Shown: piece by piece, positions 1 to 11,047 of the stretch
Layout of the letters: each line of letters starts with the position of its first letter
How positions within the stretch are numbered: the first letter of the stretch is position 1
From: Pictodentalium vernedei
Lineage: Eukaryota; Mollusca; Scaphopoda; Dentaliida; Dentaliidae
Length of the DNA stretch: 64,000 bases
NCBI GenBank assembly: GCA_031216915.1
Contig: CM062297.1
Coordinates: forward strand, 543,452,971-543,516,970
Direction of reading: 5' to 3'
Notes under the pieces: model-generated
The model's database searches: none
Told to the model about the DNA's origin: nothing
Seen by the model: the letters and a program-made list of their open reading frames with translations, nothing else
Translations under genes and position numbers: made by a program

Positions 1-40
1 GGGTGTATTTGAGGATCGTGACCTTTCGCTGGTTAAAAGG

Positions 41-1299
41 GTGAGGAGTGAAGCCACTTTACCAGTTCGTTCCCACATCGAACCGGCCGACACAGGCTGT
101 GAGCTTAGGGAGGCCCTCTCCTTGCTCAATCAGGTTCTTTCCAAGAGCCTTCAAGGTGCCTCCAGCGAGGCTACTAGTGGTTTCCATGTGCTCCCCGTGG
201 CGCCACCTTTCGGGATTGGAAGCAGGCCGCTTTCTGATCCCTCAGGTGTGCCTACACCATGGGAGGCATCGGCTGGTTTGCCCATGATGGCCTATGTGTC
301 TTCCGACTCAGAGGATGGGTCAGACATACCTGATGTCGAGAGCCAACAGTCTTCTGACTTGGGGGCAGCTCTTGACTTTGTGTTTAAGTTCCTTCCAGTT
401 CTCAAACCTTCAGACCAGCCGACAATGTCAGCCAGGCTGCGAACATCAGTCGCCCGCCTACAGTCTGTGGAGCTACCCGCTTCCGGCTGCCTTCAACTGT
501 GCCAGTCGGTACAGGTGGTTGAAGCATTTACAGCTTTGGACTCTAAGCTGAGTTCCAAGGTTATGAGGACTTCACTAGGGCTGACACTTTTTTGCCTCCA
601 GTGCATTATCGTTCCTACGATTCTGCCAATCCGTCAGTCTGCCAGACTTTGACGGTCTTGGATCAGGACTCCACCTCCCTTGGGCTTTCCAAGTCCAAGT
701 CAGCCGTTATTCCTATGGCGACGTCGGGAGTCCCAACATGGAGTCCCTGTTGGGCTTATCAAGAGAGATGCTGGGCATGCTTTCTCTCTCAGATCACGTC
801 GTCTCTGCTTTAGCTGCTTATCTGCCTCCAGATAAGTTTGACGACATACAGGCTCCTTTGCTTGTGTTTTCCAAGGCGCTCATGCATCTTACACGCATGC
901 ATGCCTGTAACACGGCAAACTTGGAATTAGTTCACTGGGACATTGTGTTGGACACAAGCCGTTCCCTTCCTGAGGGGCAGCGTACTGCTCTTCGATCTGC
1001 TTCTTTGGCGGCAACGATTGCATGGTTCCTTGGCGACGGTCCGGGATGACATCCTACGTCATTCCAAAGATCAGCTGCTGCTTCGTCAGCTTGATCAGCC
1101 TTCTGTTGGAGGCAGGGGCCGTCCAAAGCCTAAGAAGCGCCCTTCTGCTTCCTCTGCAAATTCAAGGGCTGATCCTCCTGCTGCCGCTTCTACTTCTTAC
1201 TCGCAGGGTAAGGGTAAGCTTTGGCAGGCTAGAGGGAGGACTCAGGATTCTTCATCTAGTAGAGGAGGTGGTTTCTCCTCTCGCCGGGGCACGAAATGA
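41..1299 (+). pseudogene. gag-like ORF remnant of DIRS copy 1
   Basis: Three open stretches in different frames (41-652, 738-1049, 943-1299) together resemble the middle and C-terminal part of the gag ORF of copy 2. Matching pieces are an FKFLPVLKPSDQ-like segment, an SALAAYLPPDKFDDIQ segment, an NTANLELVHWDIVLDTS segment aligned with the NLELVRRDVALATST segment of copy 2, and a serine/arginine-rich basic tail ending near SRRGTK. At least two frameshifts separate them. The N-terminal cysteine-rich motif is not present in the window. Gag proteins of DIRS elements are poorly conserved, so the call rests mainly on position and on these matches. Confidence 0.65.
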
Positions 1300-1305
1300 A
1301 GGTCC

Positions 1306-3012
1306 TCACCTCGATCCTTCCCAGGTTGGAGGAAGGATATCAGAGTTTGCAGACCATTGGGCCACAATCACATCCTGTCCTTCGGTGTTAGATGTTGTTC
1401 GGTCCAGGCTGTGGATATCCTTCTGGAGGCATCCCACTCTGTCGAGAGTGCCTCTTCCAACACAAGTTCCTTTAGACGTTACACGTCGGGAACTTTTGAT
1501 CAAGGAGATAGACAATCTCCTGTCAAAGGGGGTGATCGAGGTCATCAAGAACATTCATTCAATGGGATGTTATTCCCGCCTGTTCTTGGTGCTGAAAAAG
1601 GATGGCCGAATCAGACGGGTTATCGATCTGAGTATCCTGAACCAGTCTATCATTGCTCCATAGTTAAGCATGGAGACTTTCAGGTTGGTTCACCGCTCCA
1701 TTCACCGGGGAGATTTTGCTTCCAGTATCGACCTGCGAGACACTTTCACGTTCCGATTCATCGGACATCGCGAAAGTATCTCAGGTTCGCTTTTCTGGGG
1801 TGAGTTTACCAGTTCAAGGCCATGCCCTTCGACCTCAACCTGGCTCCCTGGGCCTTCACCCAACTGCTGTCGCATGTGATAGCTTTCCATCGCACACAGT
1901 CCAGGGTGACTACTACGGCATATCTGGACGATATCCTCCACAGGCATTCCAATGCTGCCTTTCTGGAGTCAGATGTCGACACACTGTTGAGCCTTCTCAC
2001 GTCGCTAGGGTTCAGAGTAAACGAGGAGAAGTCAGATCTGATCCCTTCTCAGTCTTTTTGTCATCTGGGAATGGACTTCCGTACTCAGCTGAATACGGTG
2101 GCGGTTCCCCAGGCAAGGGCTGTGATTCTCTCAGCTTTTGCCCCGACTCTGTCCCAGTCGACGTCCGCGGCAGCTTGGAGTATTCTCCGGCTGCTTGGTC
2201 TCTGCGTTTCGGTGATGGATCTCATTCCTCTAGGTCGGCTGCATGTCAGACCTCTCCAACACTTTCTGCTCAGTCGTTGGAGGCCGAATGTCGATCCTCT
2301 GGATCTGGTGCTTCAGTTCCCGGAGTCGCTTCATCGTCACTTTCTCCACTGGACGAATGTCCAGTGGATTATGCATGGAGTTCTGTTGGGCATACCCACG
2401 TCCGATCGTGTTCCGACGGCAGACGCCAGCAATCTCGGATGGGGTGCGACGTTGGATTCTCTTGGTCTTTCCCTTCACGGGGCATGGGACCAGGATCAAG
2501 CAGCTCTTCACATCAACCAGAAGGAGCTTCTTGCTCTTCTTCTGAGTTTCCGGCAGTGGATCCCCCACCTTTTGAATCGCCAGGTCCTTCTGTTGTCTGA
2601 CAACTCGACAGTGGTTGCTTACATTCGGAACCAGGGTGGCACGCACTTGGTTCCCATGTACGAATTGGCTCGGGATCTTCTACTGCTCACTCATGATGTC
2701 AACGCCGGAGTGGTGGTTCGTCACATTCCCGGTCGTCTGAACGTCCTAGCCGACTTCCTGTGCCGACGGGGCAGGGTCTTTTCTACCGAATGGATGCTCC
2801 ACAGAGTGGTGTTCCAGTCACTTTGCGATCTCTGGGGTCCCAACATCGATCTCTTTGCGACTCATTGGAATCATCAAGTGGACACTTTCGTGTCCCCATG
2901 TCCAGATCCTCTGGCTTTCGCCGTGGATGCTCTGTCACTAGATTGGAACGGTCTTGTCGGCTACACCTTCCTGCCGGTTCCGATTCTGCCTCAGGTTCTA
3001 GCCAAGATATGA
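1306..3012 (+). pseudogene. RT - RNase H - methyltransferase-like pseudogene, DIRS copy 1
   Basis: The first part (frame of 1022-1663) encodes a degraded RT N-terminus with SRLFLVLKKDGRIRRVIDLS and stops at a TAG near 1661. The same frame resumes with SSIDLRDTF (motif A region), then shifts near 1750-1810. From 1822 to 3012 one long frame holds the MPFDLNLAPWAFTQL block (motif B), TAYLDDIL (catalytic motif C), and RNase H with TADAS, INQKELLAL, LLSDNSTVV and LNVLADFL as the acidic D-E-D-D positions. It ends with a DLFATHWNHQ...DALSLDWNGLVGYTF block, the Dam-methylase-like tail typical of DIRS. The TAG and the frameshift before motif B inactivate the RT. Confidence 0.9.
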
Positions 3013-3269
3013 ACCTGCAGTTGTTGAATTATTCTGATCGCTCCCCTGTCGCCTCAGCGGGTGTGGATCAATCAGCTCCGCTCTCTGTTGGCGGCGGTTC
3101 TGGCACGTCTCCCTCTACATCGTGACTTTCTTTGCCAAGGTCACCTGAGGAGGTTTCCCATCGACCCGACTTCATTGTGCCTTCACACATATCTTTTGTC
3201 AGGTCCTGTCTCCTCCGTAGAGGTTTTTTCGAGATGAGCAGTGGAGTGCATTTCTTCTTCAAGGAGGCA

Positions 3270-3954
3270 CTCAACTGGTTTAGCCTTTGCGGCTAAGTGG
3301 AAGGTCTTCTGTCGATGGTGTGCCGATCACTCTATTTATTAGGACAAACCTTCGATATCACAGATTGCGGAATTTCTGGTATATATCTGTTTGATTCTCG
3401 GGGTCTCCAGCCTGTTACCATTCAGGAGCTCTCCCAACAGTGTTACGTTTACCACTGATTGCTCCTTTCTGGTCAAGAATCAGATACCAGAAACGACTCC
3501 ACCTCTTATCTGTATCAGGGCTCTTCCTTCTACTGAGGGTAGTCGCCCTTTGCTCTGTCCAGTTCGTGCAATTCACATTTATCTCAAACGGACGCAGTTC
3601 ATTAGGAAAGGCAGGAAACAATTTTTTCTGTCTCTTATTCCTGGTCGACAGAAGATCTTAACTCAGTCCATTTTGTCGATGGATTTGTCTTGCTATTCGT
3701 GCGGCTTACGCTTGTCTAGCAACTGACTATTGTTTTACCAATCGTATTTCTGCACACGAGGTGCATGCATTGTCTACCCCTGGGGCTTTTGCTAACTCCG
3801 TCAAGTTGTCGGATGTTATGCAGGTAGCTTACTGGGGAAGTGCTTCTACTTTCACCACCTTCTATCTGCGTCAGTTACAGGAGCCATTAGGCTTCTTACA
3901 AGGTCAGTTCCAGCTCTGTGCTGTTACTGTCCTTTTTGTCTGTGCGTTGCACTG
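3270..3954 (+). pseudogene. tyrosine recombinase pseudogene, DIRS copy 1
   Basis: Residual matches to the copy 3 recombinase are seen as FAAKWKVFCRWCADHS near 3285, then LVKNQIPETTPP, SRPLLCPVRAIHIYLKRTQF and GRKQFFLSLIPGRQ (3391-3726), then ISAHEVHALSTPGAFANSVKLSDVM and STFTTFYLRQLQ (to 3954). The stretch between the N-terminal core-binding domain and the beta hairpin is deleted near 3400, removing the first catalytic arginine block (SSARRVSEL in copy 3). The HxxR box reads HEVH, so the second catalytic arginine is also lost. The tyrosine context FYLR survives. Non-functional. Confidence 0.85.
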
Positions 3955-4104
3955 AACCGTACGCCTCATATCTCATAGTCTTTTACTAATGATTGTGATG
4001 CTATGGTTTGATAGGCCTAGGGACCTCTTCCTCTGTCCACGGTTCTAGTGCAGTTGGGTTATGTGGGGGGTTGATTATGTGATTCCCTCCATCCTATTGT
4101 CTAT

Positions 4105-4188
4105 TCAGCCTGTAGTAAACAATTGTAAGATTGGTTGATAAGAAATAATTTTATGTTAAATTTCCTTTCTTATACCTACCACAATTGT
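4105..4188 (+). repeat. internal complementary region of DIRS copy 1
   Basis: The second half (about 4144-4188) is the reverse complement of the element's right end at about 4504-4550: both carry the ACCTACC...TTTCTTAT type sequence in opposite orientations. The first half (4105-4143) should therefore be the complement of the left end, which is outside the window. This arrangement, between the recombinase gene and the right inverted repeat, is diagnostic of DIRS elements, where it is thought to template ligation of cDNA into a circle. Confidence 0.75.
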
Positions 4189-4553
4189 ATACATGGAGAC
4201 CCTCCCGTCTTCTTATTCTGGTAAGAACCCTTCCTCCCCTCTGATCACATAACTCCATTGTTGGCGGATTCAGAAGAATGATTCATTGGTTACTGCCTTC
4301 TCACTGATTACCGGAAACCGTGGATACATACTTGGAGAAGAGCATCTCCTACTGGTTGTGTGCCTGTAGCACTCTACCCAGTTTTGGCCTATTTTTTCTT
4401 GGTGCTTTTGCACCACTTTTCTTTCCCAAACCCCTTGGGAAAGATCAAAATAGAGAGTATATTTTCCGAGTTAGGGTCTTCCACTATAGTGCAAGCCTGT
4501 AGTAAACAATTCTGGTAGGTATAATAAGAAAGGAAATTTACTATAAAATAAAA
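4189..4553 (+). repeat. right terminal region of DIRS copy 1
   Basis: Non-coding stretch between the internal complementary region and the right end. The terminal block GTAGTAAACAATTCTGGTAG followed by an AT-rich stretch pairs with the internal region. No gene is seen; the 60-codon open frame at 4320-4502 has no recognisable content. Confidence 0.6.
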
Positions 4554-4612
4554 TTTCTAGTCAAGTCTTGGCTGCATATTAAGTCAGCCAAGACTTGGCT
4601 AGAAATCACTGT
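4552..4612. repeat. short inverted repeat, CAAGTCTTGGCTGC family
   Basis: Arms reading TCTAGTCAAGTCTTGGCTG and CAGCCAAGACTTGGCTAGA flank a short AT-rich loop directly after the right end of DIRS copy 1. Related hairpins occur at 29155-29220 and, as a half-copy, near 29670-29720. It looks like a very small palindromic repeat or the tip of a foldback element. Confidence 0.6.
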
Positions 4613-4977
4613 TAAGGACAAGTAGCTGAACATGTACAGGTTGAAGTCTGGTGAGTATCCAGGGCAATTGTCCAGGCTCCAGAGGGTTAACAAAACTGAA
4701 AATAAAATCAGCCACTTCTTTCATGAAAATGAACCCTTCAACTGCTATCAAGCATCAACAAGGCCTTATAAATAATGAATGTAGGAAAATTTCAAAATTC
4801 AGCTGGTTTCGGTACTCACTGATTGGTTTTGTTTTGTTTTTCGGTATTTCAGTGATATCGGTATCGGTTCAGTTTTTCGGTATATTGCCCATCTCGTGTG
4901 CATTGTTTTAGAAGAATGGAATCCACATTGTATAACAACTATATCTAAAGTTTTTGTGCTTTCTCTGTAGAATAAAT

Positions 4978-5222
4978 CAACTCTTTATCCGCTGAGTAAT
5001 TTTGAAATATTTTTCATCAAATCTTGGCATGGCTGCTATGAAGCAGCCACGACAAGATTTTATGAAAAATTCATGAAATTTTATTTCGAGAAATCATTAG
5101 TAAAACGTTGATACAGTTTACAGGGAAAAATGTGGTTAAACATAATCAAATTTTACTTATTGTAATGGCAAAAGATTTCCTCTCTGAGAAGGAATGACCA
5201 CCTGCAACATGCAAGGAGTAAA
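4978..5222. mobile_element. MITE-like element, degraded relative of the one at 57857-58110
   Basis: The segment starts CAACTCTTTATCCGCTGAG and ends CATGCAAGGAGTA, with an internal hairpin around CATGGCTGCTATGAAGCAGCC. It aligns end to end by eye with 57857-58110, which has clean TTAA flanks. Here the flanks read TCAA and TAAA, so the target duplication has decayed. No ORF. Confidence 0.6.
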
Positions 5223-5444
5223 AAACAACTTGAAATAAATTCAAATACTTCACCAAAGAATATCATTAAATATTATACATATGTATGTAATTTTACAAAG
5301 GTCCTAATATGAGTATTTAAAGGATTTTATTCATGTATTCAACAATTTAAAATCCATGGCCTCATTTGGACTTTGTTAAATAGGCAGATTACATGCCAAT
5401 AAACTCTGATAATTCAGTATATTCTTGGTATTTAATGCATAAAT

Positions 5445-5798
5445 GGGGGGTTGGGGGGTCTCGGGCTCAGTAGGCAGAGATGCAGGGTGCAAGCCAAGAG
5501 GTCCTCGGTTTGAATCCCATCTGCGGCAACCACATTGTGTCCTTGGGCAAGACACTTGACCCCCCATTGCCCATGTGGGGGCACTGTAGTGTTGTGTACT
5601 AAGGCGTACTGCACGTCGATGGTGCACTTGTCTTCAACCAATGCTAACCCTGCTTGTGTGGATTTAGTATGTTGGGGAGCCTGACAGTTGCTCGGTGGTT
5701 CTCTGAGTGCTCCGGCTGCCTTCACCTGTAAAACTGTCCAACACGAGATGACCCTGGCTGTCAAAAGTGCCATTAAACCCCAATAAATAAATAAATAG
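5445..5798 (+). mobile_element. SINE with tRNA-like head
   Basis: A tRNA-like head carries an A-box-like GGCTCAGTAGGCAG and a B-box-like GGTTTGAATCCC. It is followed by a body containing GCGTACTGCACGTCGATGGT and TCTTCAACCAATGCTAACCC and a (TAAA)n tail. A 9-bp direct repeat TGCATAAAT flanks it (5436-5444 and 5799-5807), the signature of target-primed insertion. The body is shared with the SINEs at 21872, 24388 and 58612, whose heads differ. Long open frames on the opposite strand here are accidental. Confidence 0.88.
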
Positions 5799-6044
5799 TG
5801 CATAAATTACAGAAATGGTGGTATTTAATTAATGAGTAAATTAGGAATTGGTGAGCCTTTATTAATGATATGGGATGTGAATTTATTGTTTATGTTTAGA
5901 GTTAATTGACTTGAATCAATGGAAACTTTTCATTCAATATGATAGTTCTGTAACTCAAAATATATGAAGTATTCAAAATGTATTAATGAATCAACCTCAA
6001 ATTTTTCAGTACAAATGAATACACATATTCATACATTTTCGGCG

Positions 6045-6410
6045 TGGAAACACCGGGTGGTGGGCAGTGCTTATTTACTGTGGAAAACAAGTTCTGTTTT
6101 ACTTGTAAAATAAGACCGGGTATTCTTGGTTTTTTGAATATTTTTTACTGGCAAAGTGGCTATTCAAGTAACAAAGTTAAATCACATGGGAACCCAGGGT
6201 AGTGAAGCAATGCTTGCTTACTGTGGTAAACAAGCTCTGTTTTACTTGTAAAATTGGACTTGGAAACCAATACCTGGAGTGGAAGTCCCCTATAATGGGT
6301 AATATGTGGATAAACGATTGTCTGGACTTGACTTTATATCCATGTTGTGGTCACGATTAGCCATTGTTTAAAAATGGGTGACCTTAAGCACCAGCAAATA
6401 AATAAATATT
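6045..6410 (+). mobile_element. two fragments of a second SINE-like family
   Basis: A short fragment (6045-6125) and a longer one (about 6190-6405) both contain the TTACTGTGG...AAACAAG...TTTTACTTGTAAAAT block. The longer copy continues through CACGATTAGCCATTGT and GGGTGACCTTAAGCACCAG to an (AAATA)n-type tail. A complete copy with a 14-bp target duplication is at 53432-53657, and a partial copy at about 21600-21765. The rest of 5808-6530 shows nothing recognisable. Confidence 0.7.
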
Positions 6411-6530
6411 CACTGAATTAATATTTCTGATTCAAAAATTGGATATTTACTTCTAAGAGGCTTTGTTAATTAGCGACGCGCATTTGAAGAGTCATATTGC
6501 AGCCTTTTACTCTTGTGTTTTATTTTTCAG

Positions 6531-6677
6531 ATACCTTGAATGTAAAGAAAAATTGATTCCATATTTAAGGAAATGTGGTTTCAATCCTAAAACAGATTTA
6601 CACTTCATGCCTGTATCAGGCTTAACAGGAGCTTTTTTAAAAGACATTGTGGATGAAAATATTTGTCCATGGTACAG
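6531..6677 (+). CDS. GSPT1: eRF3 (GSPT1-like) internal exon, C-terminal part of the GTPase domain
   Basis: This 147-bp exon is bounded by a TATTTTTCAG acceptor and a GTAAGT donor. It encodes a peptide beginning YLECKEKLIPYLRKCGFNP, followed by TDLHFMPVSGLTGAFLK and ending ICPWY. These match the end of the G domain of eukaryotic release factor 3, including the HFMP-SGLTGA stretch that carries the G5 guanine-binding loop and the CPWY block. eRF3 is a cytosolic GTPase that works with eRF1 in translation termination. EF1A and HBS1 relatives lack the CPWY spacing. The exon enters and leaves in phase 2 and joins in frame to 29462-29555. Upstream exons are not visible, so the gene is partial here. 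Confidence 0.93.
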
Positions 6678-6869
6678 GTAAGTTAAACAAATTTTCTGAA
6701 AACACAATGTACTGAGCTTTAAATATAATCATTTTCATTTTTAGTTCTCCTGAAATGGAGTTTTTCTTGATGTGCTACTTCTGTTATCAACCGTCATAGT
6801 TAACATAATTAACTTATCAGGAACAGCTGTGCTGATTTGATATGTGTATGTTCTTTATGTTCATTTTTT

Positions 6870-7177
6870 GCTCAACTTGATGAAGTCAAGCTGAGCTATT
6901 GCTGTAACTTCTCGTCCGATGGCATACGTACGTACATCCACAATTTCCTTTGACACACCACACAGGTCGCATTTATGATCGGATTGCTTTGAAACTTGGT
7001 ATGCTTGTTTGGGGTGACCTCTGGATAGGGCTATCGATTTTCTTCCATTTCCGTCAAAAAATGTTGCTGCTGGCAACAGCCTTTGAACTAGTTTAGTCGG
7101 GCATCAATATATTCCTTTGGCACGCCCTACAGGGTACATTTATGATCAAATCACTTTTAAACTTGGTATGCTTGTTT
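6870..7177. repeat. repeat B, first part (tandem array, about 170-bp units)
   Basis: It starts with the hairpin GCTCAACTTGATGAAGTCAA followed by GCTGAGCTATT, then units with GGTCGCATTTATGATCGGAT, TTTGAAACTTGGTATGCTTG, GGTGACCTCT and AGCTATCGATTTTCTTCC. The array is interrupted at 7178 by repeat A and resumes at 11048 with the next bases of the same unit (CTTGTTT then GGGTTGACCTCTAG). Confidence 0.8.
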
Positions 7178-10100
7178 GCTCATCTTGACAAAGTCAAGCT
7201 GAGCTAATCTCATCGCTTGCCGTCCGTCGTCCGTCAACACCATGTTTTAGTCTTCTCCTCCAAAACCACTGGGCCAATTCAAGTGAAAGTTTGTGTGAGT
7301 GATGGTCCCAAAGGGGCATTTCATTTTTGTTCAACTCAGCATGCCCAGCCCCATAGGGAGGGAGTGGGGGAAAATGCTCCAAAATATTTTAACTAGATGG
7401 TGCCATTTGTGTGCGAAGCACACTATAGTATATCCCCGCATTTGCACTTTCCTTTTTGGTTAGTGCAGGATACAGACTTGGATAAAAAGGCTTCACGCAT
7501 GTGTGTGATTTAAAATGATAAAACAGTATTTAATTTCCTTCTGAAGACTCACATGTGAAACTACTTCAATATTTCAAACAAGATACTTCACCCAACATGA
7601 TGTATAAAGGGTAGTGTTCTGATCACATCATTGTCACATGATTGAAAAACCACTTGGACCCAAATCAGAATTCCAAAACCTTCATGCACATCTACAGATG
7701 CTATCTGAACATGTTAACATGTTTAAACGTTTCGAATTCAATACCCTAAGAGCCTTTGAGCAGACAAAGATTTTCTGAGGGTAAAAGTGGTTCCACTGGA
7801 ACCACTTGGACCCAAATCAAAATTCCAAAACCTTCATGCACATCTACAGATGCTATCTGAACATGTTAACATGGTTTAAACATTTCGAATTCAATACCCT
7901 AAGAGCCTTTGACCGGACAAAGATTTTGTAAGGATAAAAGTGGTTCCACTGGAACCACTTGGACCCAAATCAAAATTCTGAAACCTTCATGCACATCTAC
8001 AGATGCTATCTGAACATGTTAACATGGTTTAAACGTTTCAAATTCAATACCCTAAGAACCTTTGAGCGGACAAAGATTTTCTAAGGATAAAAGTGGTTCC
8101 ACTGGAACCACCTGGAACAAAATCAAAATTCCAAAACCTTCATGCACATCTACAGATGCTATCTGAACATGTTAACATGGTTTAAACATTTCGAATTCAA
8201 TACCCTAAGAGCCTTTGAGCGGACAAAGACTTTCTAAGGATAAAAGTGGTTCCACTGGAACCACTTGGACCCAAATCAAAATTCCAAAACCTTCATGCAC
8301 ATCTAGAGATGCTATCTGAACATGTTAACATGGTTTAAACGTTTCAAATTCAATACACTACGAGCCTTTGTGTGGACAAAGATTTTCTAAGGATAAAAGT
8401 GGTTCCACTGGAACCACTTGGACCCAAATAAAAATTCCGAAACCTTCATGCACATCTACAGATGCTATCTGAACATGTTAACATGGTTTAAACGTTTCGA
8501 ATTCAATATCCTAAGAGCCTTTGAGCGGACAAAGATTTTCTGAGGGTAAAAGTGGTTCCACTGGAACCACTTGGACCCAAATGAAAATTCCAAAACCTTC
8601 ATGCACATCTACAGATGCTATCTGAACATGTTAACATGGTTTAAACATTTCGAATTCAATACCCTAAGAGCCTTTGAGCGGACAAAGATTTTGTAAGGAT
8701 AAAAGTGGTTCCACTGGAACCACTTGGACCCAAATCAAAATTCCGAAACCTTCATGCACATCTACAGATGCTATCTGAACATGTTAACATGGTTTAAACG
8801 TTTTGAATTCAATACCCTAAGAACCTTTGAGCGGACAAAGATTTTCTAAGGATAAAAGTGGTTCCACTGGAACCACCTGGAACAAAATCAAAATTCCGAA
8901 ACCTTCATGCACATCTACAGATGCTATCTGAACATGTTAACATGGTTTAAACGTTTCGAATTCAATACCCTAAGAGCCTTTGAGCGGACGAAGATTTTCT
9001 GAGGGTAAAAGTGGTTCCACTGGAACCACTTGGACCCAAATCAAAATTCCGAGACCTTCATGCACATCTACAGATGCTATCTGAACATGTTAACATGGTT
9101 TAAAAGTTTCGAATTCAATACCCTAAGAGCCTTTGAGCGGACAAAGATTTTCTTAGGATAAAAGTGGTTCCACTGGAACCACTTGGACCCAAATCAAAAT
9201 TCCGAAACCTTCATGCACATCTACAGATGCTATCTGAACATGTTAACATGGTTTAAACGTATCGAATTCAATACCCTAAGAACCTTTGAGCGGACAAAGA
9301 TTTTCTAAGGATAAAAATGGTTCCACTGGAACCACTTGGAACCAAATCAAAATCCCGAAACCTTCATGCACATGTACTGGTGATACCTGAACACATTAGC
9401 ATAGTTTAAACATTAATGCAAGTGAATGTAACACCGGCCGGACGTACGGACGGACGTACGGACGGAGATAACGACAATATCCCCGACGAAAGCGGGGATA
9501 AAAATCTTCTCAAGAACCAGTTTGTACAATGACTTGATATTTGCTATGGAGCTTCCATATGAGGTGTAGAATCAAGTTTGTTCAAACGAAGTTTGTGAAG
9601 TAATATTTGGCTTTGTAATAGGAGGGGTAAGATTTTTAGCCCCGCCCAAAATTTCTATATTCTGAACCGATGGTCCGGTATGAACCAAATTTGGTTTGTG
9701 GTAGTATTGGGTCATAAGTACTTGACCCATGCAAAAAAAAAATTCCCACATCCCCATGGGAACCCTGGGAGCTGAAAATAGAAATATTTTCAAATGCCCA
9801 TATTTCCCAAACCCCACGGAACAGAGAGCTTTTATTTGGTATGAAGTATCCTTATGACCAGTAGAATTGAATGGTAAAAAAAAATTGCCATCGGTTATGT
9901 TAGGGTGTTCTGTAATGGGCATCGAAAAAATGCTGAGTCAGCGTATTTGCAAAAATTTTAAAAAATCTTTTCTCCAGAACCAATCATCAGAATCTTTTGA
10001 TATTTGGTATACAGCATTCATAGGGGGGTCAGATAAAAGTTTGTTGAAATAAAGCTCATTGGTTCATATTTGGGCTCTCTACAGGAGCCCGAAGTTTTAA

Positions 10101-11047
10101 CATAGGGTAATATGGGGAATATTCTTTAAAAATCTTCTTCAGAACCACCAGTCAGAATCTTTTAATATTTGGTATACATCATTGTTATGAGGGTCAGATT
10201 CTAGATGTTCAAACCAAGTCCCTAGGTTAATATTTGGGCTTCCTATGGAAGCCCAAATTTTATCTTTGTTCAATATGGAGGGTAATTTTAAAAAATCTTC
10301 TTCTTCAGATCCATCAGTCAGAATGCTTTGATATTTGGTATGCAACATCTCTATGGGGATTAGATTCCAGGTTGTTCAATTCGAGTGCCTAGGTTAATAT
10401 TTGGGCTCCATATGGGAACATGAAATTTAACTTAGTACAATATGAGGGAATTTCTTCAAAAATCTTCTTCTTCTGATTCACTTGTCAGAATGCTTTCACA
10501 TTTGGTATACAACATCTCTAGAGGGGTCAGATTCAATTTTGTTCAAATCGGATCCATAGGTCAATATTTGGGCTCGCTATGGTAGCCCAAATTTGAACTT
10601 AGTGCAATTCGAAGAAATTTCTTTACAATTTCTCTTCTTCAGATCCAACGGTCAGAATGCTTTCATATTCGGTACACAACATCTCTAGGGAAGTAAGATT
10701 TAACTATGTTCAAATCAAGAGCCTGGGTTAATATTTGGGCTCTCTATGGGAGCCGGAATTGGCCATTTTGCTGAAGAATTAAAAATTTTGTACTCAGTAC
10801 CCTCTAGAGGTACTAAGATTAATCCACATAGGTTGTATCAAGGGGCTTCATAGGGGAGCTCTACATTTTACTTATGATCAACTGAAGAAAAGGTATGATG
10901 CCTAGATTATTTTTGTCACTCCTGAGGGACTCAAGGATTGACAGTGCAGCATATGGAGATGGCTTGCTTAATGTAGACTCATTCTTGGACTCTGTTTAAA
11001 TTGTGTTCTGTACAAGATGATTGCTTCAGGCCCTGTGGGGCCTCTTG
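7178..11047. mobile_element. repeat A, copy 1 (interrupted by a pearl-like element)
   Basis: The outer parts 7178-7392 and 9501-11047 are nearly identical to 44881-46810. The family starts with the hairpin AGCTCATCTTGACAAAGTCA, contains units of about 165 bp (CAGTCAGAATGCTTTCATAT, GGTCAGATTCAAGTTTGTTC, AATATTTGGGCTC), and ends GTGGGGCCTCTTG. It sits inside repeat B, splitting CTTGTTT-GGGTTGACC. No transposase is encoded, so it is non-autonomous. Open frames within it are accidental. Confidence 0.8.
7393..9500. mobile_element. pearl/Helitron-like element with 153-bp tandem core
   Basis: Inserted in repeat A: the sister copy at 45091-45105 reads TTTTAAAAATCTTC where this one has 2.1 kb between TTTTAA and AAAATCTTC, with at most one base duplicated. 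It begins with a GTGTGC-GAA-GCACAC hairpin (7409-7423) and ends with ACGG-rich sequence and a TATCCCCG...CGGGGATA hairpin (9478-9500). Between them are about 11.5 units of exactly 153 bp (TTCCACTGGAACCACTTGG anchor at 7791, 7944, 8097 and on to 9321). This layout matches what is described for bivalve pearl elements and non-autonomous Helitron-like elements. No protein is encoded. Confidence 0.75.

Larger units (their letters stand above)
1..4553 (+). mobile_element. DIRS-like retrotransposon, copy 1 (decayed, left end outside window)
   Basis: This is a degenerate DIRS-type element of a different subfamily from the other three copies. In order it holds gag-like sequence (41-1299), RT/RNase H/methyltransferase-like sequence (1306-3012), tyrosine recombinase remnants (about 3270-3954), an internal complementary region (4105-4188) and a right end (about 4495-4553). 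The order matches copies 2 and 3, and conserved blocks such as YLDDIL and SDNSTVVAYIRNQGGTH are shared. Several frameshifts, stops and a deletion in the recombinase make it inactive. The left inverted repeat lies before base 1. Assignment to DIRS is from gene order and motifs; the exact right boundary is inferred from complementarity with the internal region. Confidence 0.85.

Noticed and set aside
5376-5803. 123-aa minus-strand ORF
   Set aside because: It lies entirely over a SINE and similar frames occur in other copies of that SINE; accidental.
6531-6677. Processed eRF3 pseudogene
   Set aside because: Both exons have canonical splice sites, compatible phases, no stops and are separated by an intron, so a genuine gene is more likely.
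7645-9440. Regular direct repeats that could be taken for a CRISPR array
   Set aside because: The whole 153-bp unit repeats with no unique spacers, and the window is eukaryotic; it is a minisatellite.
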